From Gemmatimonadaceae bacterium (GTDB taxonomy: Bacteria > Gemmatimonadota > Gemmatimonadetes > Gemmatimonadales > Gemmatimonadaceae): DNA of 64,000 bases. The notes beneath the pieces are model-generated. The model was not told the origin of the DNA, did not search any database, and was given only the letters and a program-made list of their open reading frames with translations. The stretch is from assembly GCA_025934775.1 (NCBI GenBank), contig JAICWO010000001.1, positions 363,544 to 427,543 of the forward strand, written 5' to 3'. Position numbers and translations under genes: made by a program. Below, one piece after another: positions 26,405-34,843 of the stretch; the stretch's first letter is position 1, and every line of letters starts with the position of its first letter.

Positions 26405-27885
26405 TCGCCGCCGAACGGATCGCGCCGTACGGCGACCTGCTCACCGCCGCCTACCTCGATCATGCCGGCGTACTGCCGGTCGAGCGGCGGGACGATCGCC
26501 TGTGCGTCGCGACGTGGCGCGACGAGGTGGACGTCCAGGTCCTCGACGATCTCGAGCTGATGTTCGGGGTACCGGTCGAGCTCGAGCGCCGCGCCGAGCA
26601 CGAGGTCCGCGCGGCGATCCAACGGCTCTATACCTCGGACAGCACGGCCCAGGGCGTGATCGACGCGGTCGCCGATCTCGACGACAGTGCGGGGGAGGCC
26701 CACGCCGCGATCGACGATCTCGTCACGATGGCGAACGAGGCGCCCGTCGTGCGGCTCGTGAATCTACTGCTCGTCGAAGCGCTCGACACGCGCGCGTCGG
26801 ACGTGCATCTCGAGGCCTACGGCGACTCGCTCGAGGTGCGATACCGCATCGACGGCGTGCTGCAGGACGCCCCGTCGCCGCCGCACCAACTGGCGGCCGC
26901 GATCGTGAGCCGACTCAAGATCATGGCCGAATTGGACATCGCCGAACGGCGCCTGCCGCAGGATGGGCGCATTCGGCTGCGCCTCCAGGATCGTCAGGTC
27001 GACGTGCGCGTGTCGACGGTGCCCACGCTGCACGGTGAGAGCGTGGTGCTTCGGCTCCTCGACAAGGAGCGCGGGCGAATCGGCCTCGAGGAGCTCGGCA
27101 TGTCCGCGGACACGCTGACGCGCTTTCGCGCCGCCGTATCGCGGCCGCACGGCATCGTGCTCGCGACGGGTCCGACCGGCTCCGGCAAGACGACGACGCT
27201 CTACGCCGCGATCGATCTCATACGCACCGGTCGTGAGAAGATCCTCACCGTCGAGGATCCGATCGAGTATCAGCTCGGCGTGCCGCAGGTGCCGGTGAAC
27301 GAGAAGATCGGCGTGACGTTCGCGACCGCGCTCCGGGCGTTGCTCCGACAGGATCCCGACGTGATGCTGGTCGGCGAGATTCGCGACGCGGAGACCGCGG
27401 AGATCGCGACGCAAGCGGCGCTCACGGGCCACCTCGTGCTCTCGTCACTCCACACGAACGACGCGCCCAGCGCGCTGACGCGGCTGCTCGAGCTGGACGT
27501 GGCGGCGTATCTCGTCGCGAGCACGGTACAGGCTGTCCTGGCGCAGCGATTGGTGCGCGTGCTCTGCGAGTCGTGCAAGACGGCGGTCGCCGCCGATCCC
27601 AACGAGCTGCGCGAGCTGTCGGACGGCGCGCCCGTCGACCGGATCTGGCGCGGGGCCGGCTGTCCCGAATGCCGCGGCACGGGGTATCGCGGCCGGGTGG
27701 GAATTTATGAATTGCTCACGATGACCGACGAGCTGCGGCACGCGATCACGGAGCGGCGCGATGCGTCGGAGCTGCGGCGGATCATGGTGCGCGACGGCAC
27801 GCCGACGTTGCGCACCGACGGTTGGCGGCTCGTGCTCGCCGGGACGACGACGCCCGAGGAAGTGCTGCGCGCGGCAGCGAACTGA
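26401..27885 (+). CDS. gspE: Type II secretion ATPase GspE
   Basis: A 494-residue cytoplasmic ATPase. The N-terminal domain spans residues 1-130. Walker A is GPTGSGKTTTLY (about 258-269), the Asp box lies in ILTVEDPIEYQ, Walker B is DVMLVGEIRD (about 320-329), and the His box is GHLVLSSLHTNDAPSA. A zinc motif with two Cys pairs (CESC and CPEC, about residues 389-424) is present as in GspE/PilB. It is the last gene of the operon; its end faces the mmsA-like gene with 28 bases between stops. Confidence 0.92.
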   Translation: MIAAERIAPYGDLLTAAYLDHAGVLPVERRDDRLCVATWRDEVDVQVLDDLELMFGVPVELERRAEHEVRAAIQRLYTSDSTAQGVIDAVADLDDSAGEAHAAIDDLVTMANEAPVVRLVNLLLVEALDTRASDVHLEAYGDSLEVRYRIDGVLQDAPSPPHQLAAAIVSRLKIMAELDIAERRLPQDGRIRLRLQDRQVDVRVSTVPTLHGESVVLRLLDKERGRIGLEELGMSADTLTRFRAAVSRPHGIVLATGPTGSGKTTTLYAAIDLIRTGREKILTVEDPIEYQLGVPQVPVNEKIGVTFATALRALLRQDPDVMLVGEIRDAETAEIATQAALTGHLVLSSLHTNDAPSALTRLLELDVAAYLVASTVQAVLAQRLVRVLCESCKTAVAADPNELRELSDGAPVDRIWRGAGCPECRGTGYRGRVGIYELLTMTDELRHAITERRDASELRRIMVRDGTPTLRTDGWRLVLAGTTTPEEVLRAAAN

Positions 27886-27900
27886 CGGACGCAGCGTCCG
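27886..27900. terminator. Short hairpin between convergent gspE and mmsA
   Basis: CGGACG-CAG-CGTCCG, a 6-bp stem right after the gspE stop and before the facing mmsA stop at 27914. No U tract; position is the main support for a two-way terminator. Confidence 0.35.
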
Positions 27901-27913
27901 ATGTCCGCCGCCG

Positions 27914-29434
27914 CTACGCCGTCGGAAACCCCAGATCCTTCCCCCGCAACGCGGGATCCGGCCACCGCGCCGTCACGACCTTGCCGCGCGTGTAGAAGCG
28001 CACGCCCTCCATGCCGTGCACGTGCGCGTCGCCGAAGAGCGACGCCTTCCATCCGCCGAACGAATAGTACGCCATTGGCACCGGGATCGGCACGTTGATG
28101 CCGACCATGCCGACCTGAATCTCGCTCTGAAACCGGCGCGCTGCGCCGCCGTCGTTCGTGAAGATTGCCACGCCATTGGCGTACGGATTCCGATTCACCA
28201 GCGCCACCGCGTCGTCGTACGTCGCCGCGCGGACGACGGACAGCACGGGTCCGAAGATCTCGTCGTGATAGATTGACATACTAGTTTCGACATTATCAAA
28301 TACGCACGGACCGAGGAAGAAGCCGTCGCCGGCGTGCGCCGCGCGGCCGTCGGAGACGAGCCGCGCGCCGGCGCGAACGCCCTCATCCACATACCGCGCG
28401 ACGCGGTCGCGATGCTCGCCCGTGACGAGCGGGCCCATGTCAGAATGCTCGTCGAAGCCGCTGCCGACGCGCACCCCGCGTGCACGCTCGGCGATCATCG
28501 GGACGAGCCGATCCCCCGCCTCGCCGACCGCCACGACGACCGAGATGGCCATGCACCGCTCGCCCGCCGAGCCGAACGCGGCGTTCACCGCCGAGTCGGC
28601 GGCGAGCGGCATGTCGGCGTCGGGGAGCACGATCATGTGGTTCTTCGCCCCGCCCAACGCCTGCACGCGCTTGCCGTGCGCGGTCGCGCGCTCGTAGATG
28701 GCGCGCGCGACCGGGGTCGATCCCACGACGCTCACGGCAGCGACGTCTGGATGCTCGATCAAGCGTTCGACCGCCGCGCGATCGCCGTGCACCACGTTGA
28801 ACACGCCCGCGGGCAAACCCGCCTCGCGCCACAGCTCCGCGAGCATCATCGGCGCCGTGGGATCCTTCTCGGATGGCTTGAGCACGAACGTGTTCCCGGC
28901 GGCGATCGCGACGGGGAACATCCACATCGGGACCATCACGGGAAAGTTGAACGGGGTGATCCCCGCCACGACGCCGAGCGGCTGGCGAATGGAGTAGCTG
29001 TCGACGTTTGTCGACACGTTCTCCGAGAATTCGCCCTTCATGAGATGCGGAATGCCGCACGCGAACTCGACGACCTCGAGCCCGCGCTGTACCTCGCCGC
29101 GCGCGTCGGCGAGCACCTTGCCGTGCTCGCTCACGATGGCTCGCGCGAGCTCCTCGGCGTGCGCGTCTACTAATTGACGGAACTTGAACAGAATCGCCGC
29201 GCGCTTGCCGAGCGCGGTCGTGCTCCACGCCGGGAACGCCGCACGCGCCGCGGCGACCGCACGATCGACGTCGTCCGCCGACGCGAAGTCCACGCGCGCT
29301 CGCGATTTGCCGAGCGCGGGATTGTAGACGGTGCCGGTGCGGCCGGAGCCTCCGGCGACGGGCGCGCCGTCGATCCAGTGATGAATCTCGGCGATCTCGA
29401 GTGTTGGCGAATGGTCAACCAGCGACGTGGTCAT
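27914..29434 (-). CDS. mmsA: CoA-acylating methylmalonate-semialdehyde dehydrogenase
   Basis: A 506-residue aldehyde dehydrogenase. The family features are the PFNFPVMVPMWMFP stretch, GGAKNHM, and the catalytic cysteine in GSAGERCMAISVVVAV (about residue 294) rather than the GQxC of ordinary ALDHs. YSFGGWKASLFGD near the end is also MmsA-like. The enzyme converts (methyl)malonate semialdehyde to propionyl- or acetyl-CoA in valine, inositol and beta-alanine breakdown. It stands alone here with no valine or inositol genes adjacent. Start ATG 29434. Confidence 0.93.
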   Translation of the reverse strand: MTTSLVDHSPTLEIAEIHHWIDGAPVAGGSGRTGTVYNPALGKSRARVDFASADDVDRAVAAARAAFPAWSTTALGKRAAILFKFRQLVDAHAEELARAIVSEHGKVLADARGEVQRGLEVVEFACGIPHLMKGEFSENVSTNVDSYSIRQPLGVVAGITPFNFPVMVPMWMFPVAIAAGNTFVLKPSEKDPTAPMMLAELWREAGLPAGVFNVVHGDRAAVERLIEHPDVAAVSVVGSTPVARAIYERATAHGKRVQALGGAKNHMIVLPDADMPLAADSAVNAAFGSAGERCMAISVVVAVGEAGDRLVPMIAERARGVRVGSGFDEHSDMGPLVTGEHRDRVARYVDEGVRAGARLVSDGRAAHAGDGFFLGPCVFDNVETSMSIYHDEIFGPVLSVVRAATYDDAVALVNRNPYANGVAIFTNDGGAARRFQSEIQVGMVGINVPIPVPMAYYSFGGWKASLFGDAHVHGMEGVRFYTRGKVVTARWPDPALRGKDLGFPTA

Positions 29435-29557
29435 GTGATGAGCCTGTGGGCGTGCGTGACGACTGCGATGAGAACTTGCCTCGCGAATATCGTTTGCGCA
29501 CGTACCCTGGACGGGTGCGAGCGATGGCCGAACGCGCCGGACGCACCGCTTGCCTAT

Positions 29558-30730
29558 TCACGCGCGTGCAACCGTCGACTGCTCCTCGACCCGACGGAGT
29601 ACACGCAGCGCATTCTCGCTCGCCAGCTTCGCCAGATCGTCGTCGCCCCAGCCACGCCTCGCGAGCTCGGCGAACAATGCGGGATAGCACGACACGTCCT
29701 CGAGACCGACCGTCGTCTCGTCGAACCCGTCGAAGTCGCTGCCGATCCCGATGTGGTCGACCCCGACCTTTGCGCGAAGGTAATCGACCATCGCGACGAC
29801 CTCGCCAAGCGTCGCCCGAGGCCGCGGGTGGGACTCGCGCCACGCGACGATCTCCTCGGCGGCAGCCGCGGCATCACCGGGATGACTCGCATGCGCTCGT
29901 GCGCGCTCGGTGTCGAGCGCATCGTCGTCGGCTTTCACGACCGCGGAGACGAACGACGGAAGGAACGGCACCATGACGATGCCGCCGTTCGATGGCACGC
30001 GCGCGAGCATGTCGTCCGGCACGTTGCGTGGATGATCGACGCGCGCTCGCGCGCCGGAGTGGGTGAACATGATCGGCGCATCGCTCACGTCGAATGCGTC
30101 GCGCATGGTCTCGGGCGACGCGTGCGCGAGGTCCACCGCGATGCCGAGCCGGTTCATCTCGCGAACGACGCCTCTGCCGAATGGCGAGAGTCCCCCGTTG
30201 CGCGGCTCGTCGAGCGCCGCGTCGGCCCAGTCGGTGCTGACGTTGTGCGTGAGCGTCATGTAGCGCACGCCGAGCGCGCGGTAGATCCGGAGGATGGCAA
30301 GCGAGTTCTCGATCGCATGTCCGCCCTCGACGCCGAGGAGCGAGGCGATCGCGCCGCGCGACATCGCCTCGCGCGCCTCGGCCGCGGTGCGCGCGGCGCT
30401 CAGCTCCGAATACTTCGCGATCACACGACGCGCGATGTCGATCTGCTCGAGCATCAGTCGCGCGTAGCCCGGCGTGCTCGTCACCGCCCCGTTGGATGCA
30501 TACGCAGGATGCTCGCGTTCGCCGGGCGTGTACGCCGCCCAGCACTGCGCACCGACACGTCCGGCGCGGAGACGCGGGAGGTCGGTCATCCCGGGCGTGC
30601 GCGCGCGAATGTCGTACGCGTCGACATCGCCGCCGTGCTCGCGAATGCGCCACGGCAGATCGTTGTGGCCGTCGAGGACGGGGGCGTGTTCGAGAACTTG
30701 TAGTGCGCGGGCGAGGTGCGGGTCGGTCAT
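29558..30730 (-). CDS. M19 family membrane dipeptidase (renal dipeptidase type)
   Basis: A 390-residue zinc peptidase. Metal ligands are visible as HND (LDGHNDLPW, residues 22-24), Glu in GVEGGHAIE, His in DLAHAS, His in MFTHSGAR and Asp in GIGSDFDG, in the family order. Members cleave dipeptides, often with broad or D-containing specificity. No signal peptide is present, so a cytoplasmic enzyme is likely. It is separated from mmsA by 123 bases and preceded by a long repeat-rich gap. Confidence 0.92.
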   Translation of the reverse strand: MTDPHLARALQVLEHAPVLDGHNDLPWRIREHGGDVDAYDIRARTPGMTDLPRLRAGRVGAQCWAAYTPGEREHPAYASNGAVTSTPGYARLMLEQIDIARRVIAKYSELSAARTAAEAREAMSRGAIASLLGVEGGHAIENSLAILRIYRALGVRYMTLTHNVSTDWADAALDEPRNGGLSPFGRGVVREMNRLGIAVDLAHASPETMRDAFDVSDAPIMFTHSGARARVDHPRNVPDDMLARVPSNGGIVMVPFLPSFVSAVVKADDDALDTERARAHASHPGDAAAAAEEIVAWRESHPRPRATLGEVVAMVDYLRAKVGVDHIGIGSDFDGFDETTVGLEDVSCYPALFAELARRGWGDDDLAKLASENALRVLRRVEEQSTVARA

Positions 30731-30750
30731 GTGGTATGGTCGAGGTGACG

Positions 30751-30839
30751 GTCATCCCGAGCGAGCATCGCTCTTTCGCTGTCATCCCGAGCGACCGAGC
30801 GTAGCGAGGGAGTCGAGGGATCTGGGCTCGTCGCGCGCG
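30751..30839 (+). repeat. REP-like element, GTCATCCCGAGCG type
   Basis: Two starts of gtcatcccgagcg occur at 30751 and 30781. The second runs on through gagggagtcgagggatctgg to about 30839. The sequence from 30781 is an almost perfect reverse complement of 31122-31181. Repeats of this kind are scattered in many GC-rich soil bacterial genomes (from memory). Confidence 0.8.
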
Positions 30840-31121
30840 ATGCTCGCCTGGTGCTTCGGCCCAATGCGCGCGCTGATCACTGCCTAATCACCGGAGAGCG
30901 GTTGACGGCACGCCGGCCAACAGGTGCGGCGGTGTGACGATAAATTACTAATACTAATTATCATAATTCACCTGGCACGGCCGCGGTCGGAACCTCTCAA
31001 AGGTGCTTGTCAGTTCACGTTCGTGCCGTTGTCAGTGCAATCGGTTTCTTTCAAGTATTCCAAGCCGATTCGCGCGCATAACCCCCGATCCGGACGACAG
31101 ATCGTCGCACCAAGTCCGGCA

Positions 31122-31235
31122 TCGCGCGCAACGAGCCCAGATCCCTCGACTCCCTCGCTACGCTCGGTCGCTCGGGATGACCACGGGCGCTCGGTCGCTC
31201 GGGATGACCACGGGCGCTCGGTCGCTCGGGATGAC
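31122..31235 (-). repeat. Inverted copy of the REP-like element with 27-bp tandem extension
   Basis: Bases 31122-31181 match the reverse complement of 30781-30839 with about two differences. The end is then repeated: a 27-bp unit starting cgctcggtcgctcgggatga occurs at 31161, 31188 and, incompletely, 31215. Confidence 0.8.
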
Positions 31236-31247
31236 ACGCGCGCTCGA

Positions 31248-31607
31248 CTAGTCGGTGCGTCCGAGCTTCGGCGCCACGCGGGCGGCGGTGCCATAGCACA
31301 GCACCTCCGTCACGCCGGCCATCACCTCCGCGGCGTCGTATCGCACCGCGATGAGTGCGTTGCCGCCGAGCGCCTGTGCGTGACGGATCGCTTCCTCGAA
31401 TGCGTCGGCACGGGCGCGCTCGCAGAGCTCGGTCAGCAGCGAGATGTTTCCGCCCACGAGCGTCTGCAACTTCGCGCCAACGCTGCCGAACACCGACCGC
31501 GAGCGCACCACGATGCCGCGAACCACGCCGAGCGTGTTCGTCACCACGTAGCCGTCGATCGCGTTCGATGTCGTGGTGAGAAATTCGGTTCCAGGCAGGT
31601 TGGCCAT
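31248..31607 (-). CDS. YbjQ/UPF0145 family protein
   Basis: A 119-residue protein from ATG 31607 (MANLPGTEFLTTTSNAIDGY), with GGAG 7 bases upstream. It has the family signature GYVVTNTLGVVRGIVVRSRS, a conserved helix RARADAFEEAIRHAQALGGN and ALIAVRYDAAEV. Family members form pentameric rings; the biochemical role is not established. Adjacent to the repeat region and divergent from tex. Confidence 0.88.
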   Translation of the reverse strand: MANLPGTEFLTTTSNAIDGYVVTNTLGVVRGIVVRSRSVFGSVGAKLQTLVGGNISLLTELCERARADAFEEAIRHAQALGGNALIAVRYDAAEVMAGVTEVLCYGTAARVAPKLGRTD

Positions 31608-31759
31608 GCGAACGCTCCGGGCAAGAGTGGATGCGTCGAAGATACGCAACCCGCTCGGCGCTCGCGATAACACAAGAGCACCGCACGCGACTGCGATCGT
31701 GTATGTTCGATCCTCGTCTCCGCGCTCTCCCTCATCGACGTCACCCTTCCCGAGGATCG

Positions 31760-34066
31760 ATGGCCGCTACTCCCCCCGCACCACAGCACCTTGTATCCAC
31801 GGTCGCGCGCGAACTGTCGCTCGCCGCGCAGCAGGTCGCCGGCGCGTTGGCGCTGTTCGACGAAGGCAACACCCTCCCGTTCATCGCCCGATATCGCAAG
31901 GAGGCCACGGGCGGCCTCGATGAAGTCCAATTGCGCGACGTGCGCGACCGCGCCGAGTACCTGCGCGAGCTCGCCGAGCGGCGCGCCGCGATTCTCGAGA
32001 GCATTCAATCGCAGGGGAAGCTCGACAGCGACCTCGAGGCGAAGATCAACGGCGTCGAGACGAAGCAGGCGCTCGAGGATCTCTATCTCCCGTTCAAGCC
32101 CAAACGCCGCACACGCGCCATGATCGCGCGGGAGCGCGGTCTCGAGCCGCTCGCGGAATTGCTCTGGGCCGGCGAGCTCGACGATGCGGCGCTCGCGCGA
32201 GAAGCGATGTCGTTCGTCGACCCCGCGAAGGAAGTGCCCGACGTCGAGCACGCGCTCGCCGGCGCGCGCGACATCATCGCCGAGCGCATCGCCGACGACG
32301 CCGATCTGCGTGGCACGGTTCGCGAGCGAACGCGCGCGGACGGTGTCGTGCGATCGCGTGCGGCCACGGGCAAGGGGAAGGAAGTCTCCAAGTTCCAGGA
32401 TTATTATGAGTTCTCTCAACCGCTGCGCGAGCTTCCGTCGCATCGAATGCTCGCCATTCGGCGCGGTGAAGCGGAGGGCTTTCTCGTCTGGTCGATCGAC
32501 GCGCCGGCGGAGCACATCGTATCCGGCATCGAGCAGCGATTCGTCGGCCGTCGCAACGCGGCGCAAGAGATGCGACTCGTCGTGACGGACGCGTACAAGC
32601 GGTTGATCGCGCCGGCCGTCGAGGTCGACCTCCGGATGGAGCTCAAGACGCGCGCCGACGACGAGGCGATCGCGATTTTCGGCCGGAACCTCGAGCAATT
32701 GCTCCTCGCCGCGCCGGCGGGCGAGCGTGTCGTGCTCGGCCTCGATCCCGGCTTCCGAACCGGCGTGAAGGTCGCGGTGGTATCGAAGACGGGTGCGGTC
32801 GCCGCCACGGACACCTTCTTTCTCCATCAGCCGGATCGCTTCACGCAGTCGCTGCTCGCCTACATCGCTCGGTTCGACCCCGACCTTGTCTCGATCGGCA
32901 ATGGCACGGCGTCGCGTGAGACGGAGACGCTCGTGCGCGACGTGCTCGCCGAGCGCAAGCTCGCGCGGCCGCAGGTGGTCGTGGTCAACGAGTCGGGCGC
33001 GTCCGTCTATTCGGCGAGCGACCTCGCGCGCGACGAGCTGCCGGAGCTCGACGTCTCGCTCCGCGGCGCGGTCTCGATCGCGCGCCGACTCCAGGATCCG
33101 CTCGCCGAGCTGGTGAAGATCGACCCCAAGTCGATCGGCGTCGGCCAGTATCAACACGACGTGTCGCAGCCGCGGCTCAAGCAGCGTCTCGACGCGGTGG
33201 TCGAGAGCTGCGTCAATCGCGTAGGCGTGGAGGTGAACACGGCGTCGGCGCCGCTGCTGTCGTACGTCGCCGGGATCGGGCCGTCGCTCGCGGCGAACAT
33301 CGTCAAGGCGCGCGATGCGCGCGGCGGATTCACGTCGCGCGACGAGCTCTCGGCGGTGCCGCGCCTCGGCGCGAAGGCGTTCGAGCAGGCGGCGGGCTTT
33401 CTGCGCGTGCGCGGCGGCGCGCACCCGCTCGACGCCTCAGCCGTGCACCCGGAGCGTTACGCGCTGGTCGAGCGCATGGCGGCGGACCTCGGCGTGTCGC
33501 TCGGTCAGCTCATCGGGAACGACGGAGCGATCGAGCGCGTGAACATGGAGCGGTACGTCGGCGACGGCGTCGGCTTGCCGACGTTGCGAGACATCGTGAG
33601 TGAGCTCGAGAAACCGGGCCGCGATCCACGCGACGTGTTCGAGCCGCCCGCGTTCCGCGCCGACGTCACCGAGCCGAAGCATCTCGTCGAAGGGATGGAG
33701 CTCGAGGGCGTGGTCACGAACATCGTCGCATTCGGGGCGTTCGTCGACGTTGGCGTGCACCAGGATGGGCTGGTGCACGTGTCGCAGCTCGCCGACCGCT
33801 ATGTCGCCGATCCGAACGCCGTCGTGTCCGTAGGTCAGAAGGTGCGGGTGCGCGTGCTCTCCGTCGATCTCGGGCGAAACCGAATCGCGCTCACGATGCG
33901 CCGCGACGGCAGCGCGACCGACGCCAATGGCGGCGGCCGCTCAGCGGGCCGGGGAAAGGACCGGCGCGGCGCGCCGGCGCCTATCTCGACCCCCTCACAA
34001 AAGCAACAACTGCCAAGAATCCCCAAAGCTGGCGATATTGCTCCGAACGGTATGAGGTTTCGGTAG
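31760..34066 (+). CDS. tex: Tex family transcription accessory/RNA-binding protein
   Basis: A 768-residue protein; start ATG 31760 with GAGG upstream. The Tex order is visible: N-terminal helical region with LPFIARYRKEATGGLDE, a YqgF-like RNase-fold domain (VLGLDPGFRTGVKVAVV, about residues 325-450), helix-hairpin-helix pairs (LLSYVAGIGPSLAANIVKAR, FTSRDELSAVPRLG), and a C-terminal S1 domain (about 647-713, GVVTNIVAFGAFVDVGVHQD). A Gly/Arg/Lys-rich tail follows. Tex binds nucleic acid and affects transcription and stress tolerance. Confidence 0.95.
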   Translation: MAATPPAPQHLVSTVARELSLAAQQVAGALALFDEGNTLPFIARYRKEATGGLDEVQLRDVRDRAEYLRELAERRAAILESIQSQGKLDSDLEAKINGVETKQALEDLYLPFKPKRRTRAMIARERGLEPLAELLWAGELDDAALAREAMSFVDPAKEVPDVEHALAGARDIIAERIADDADLRGTVRERTRADGVVRSRAATGKGKEVSKFQDYYEFSQPLRELPSHRMLAIRRGEAEGFLVWSIDAPAEHIVSGIEQRFVGRRNAAQEMRLVVTDAYKRLIAPAVEVDLRMELKTRADDEAIAIFGRNLEQLLLAAPAGERVVLGLDPGFRTGVKVAVVSKTGAVAATDTFFLHQPDRFTQSLLAYIARFDPDLVSIGNGTASRETETLVRDVLAERKLARPQVVVVNESGASVYSASDLARDELPELDVSLRGAVSIARRLQDPLAELVKIDPKSIGVGQYQHDVSQPRLKQRLDAVVESCVNRVGVEVNTASAPLLSYVAGIGPSLAANIVKARDARGGFTSRDELSAVPRLGAKAFEQAAGFLRVRGGAHPLDASAVHPERYALVERMAADLGVSLGQLIGNDGAIERVNMERYVGDGVGLPTLRDIVSELEKPGRDPRDVFEPPAFRADVTEPKHLVEGMELEGVVTNIVAFGAFVDVGVHQDGLVHVSQLADRYVADPNAVVSVGQKVRVRVLSVDLGRNRIALTMRRDGSATDANGGGRSAGRGKDRRGAPAPISTPSQKQQLPRIPKAGDIAPNGMRFR

Positions 34067-34195
34067 CGTTCTCCGCGGCCTGCGTCCCGCGGCTCGGGAT
34101 GGACTCGGGCACGTCTCATGCGCCACCCAAGGCGCCGCCGGGGAAGTCGCCGAGCGACAGAACATTTCAATTCCAACCTGGTAAGGAGCACCACA

Positions 34196-34711
34196 GTGAG
34201 AAAGACGAGTGCAATGCTCGTCGCGGCGGTTTTTGCTTTGACCGCGTGCGGCGGGGGTGGGGAGAACAAGACTGACACGGGTGCGGCGGCGGCTCAGCCG
34301 TCGGCAGCGCCGGCCACGCCGGCTCCGGCCGCGGGCGCCGCGGCTGCTCCCACGGGCACGGCCCAGGCAGTCACTGGCAAGACGTGGGACGTGAAGATGG
34401 TGGGCGACGCGTCGGGCTATAAGTACGACCCGTCGACGCTCACGATCAAAGTCGGCGACGGCATCAAGTTCACCGTTGCGTCGGGTCCGCCGCACAACGT
34501 GACCTTCTGGCCCGACAGCATCCCGTCGGGCGCGGCTGGCCAGCTCAGCGCGAACATGCCGAACACGACGGCGCAGCTCACGAGCCCGTTGCTCATGAAC
34601 CCCAACGACACGTACGTCGTGTCGTTCGCGGGCGTGCCGGCGGGGACGTACAAGTTCTACTGCACGCCGCACCTCGCGCTCGGCATGCATGGGCAGGTGA
34701 CGGTACAGTAA
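34196..34711 (+). CDS. Plastocyanin/azurin-like copper lipoprotein
   Basis: A 171-residue protein. GTG 34196 is chosen because AAGGAG lies 7 bases upstream and the result is a lipoprotein signal with lipobox LTAC (Cys18). An Ala/Pro-rich linker (residues 25-60) precedes a cupredoxin domain. The type 1 copper ligands are all visible: His100 (PPHNV), Cys156 and His159 (FYCTPH) and Met164 (GMHG). It is probably an electron carrier anchored to a membrane facing the periplasm. It is followed by a low-complexity inverted repeat and the haem genes. Confidence 0.9.
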   Translation: MRKTSAMLVAAVFALTACGGGGENKTDTGAAAAQPSAAPATPAPAAGAAAAPTGTAQAVTGKTWDVKMVGDASGYKYDPSTLTIKVGDGIKFTVASGPPHNVTFWPDSIPSGAAGQLSANMPNTTAQLTSPLLMNPNDTYVVSFAGVPAGTYKFYCTPHLALGMHGQVTVQ

Positions 34712-34713
34712 GG

Positions 34714-34796
34714 TCGAGAGAAGAGAGTCGAGAGTGGAGAGTGGAGAGTGGAGACTCGCATCTGTCTCTACTCTCCACTCTCTACTATCCACTCTC
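34714..34796. repeat. Low-complexity purine/pyrimidine inverted repeat (element A)
   Basis: A purine arm of repeated gagagtg units (34714-34754) faces a pyrimidine arm of tctccac-type units (34765-34796). 28 of 32 bases of the arms can pair. It lies between the plastocyanin-like gene and hemY. Confidence 0.75.
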
Positions 34797-34843
34797 GGCG
34801 ATCCCGTCCCGCTAAAGCTCCCCGCCCGTCATATTTCTCCCAC

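Larger units (their letters stand above)
30731..31247. other. 517-bp gene-free region with inverted repeats and AT-rich tract
   Basis: No coding frame is convincing. The region holds a repeat array at 30751-30839, its inverted copy at 31122-31181 followed by extra tandem pieces to about 31235, and between them an AT-rich tract (taaattactaatactaatt, 30940-30969) that is unusual in this GC-rich sequence. Confidence 0.7.

Noticed and set aside
31161..31235. Possible CRISPR-like array
   Set aside because: The 27-bp units are direct tandem copies with no spacers, and no cas genes are nearby.
31541..33424. 627-codon minus-strand frame
   Set aside because: Antisense to tex, and it runs through the true YbjQ-like gene in another frame.
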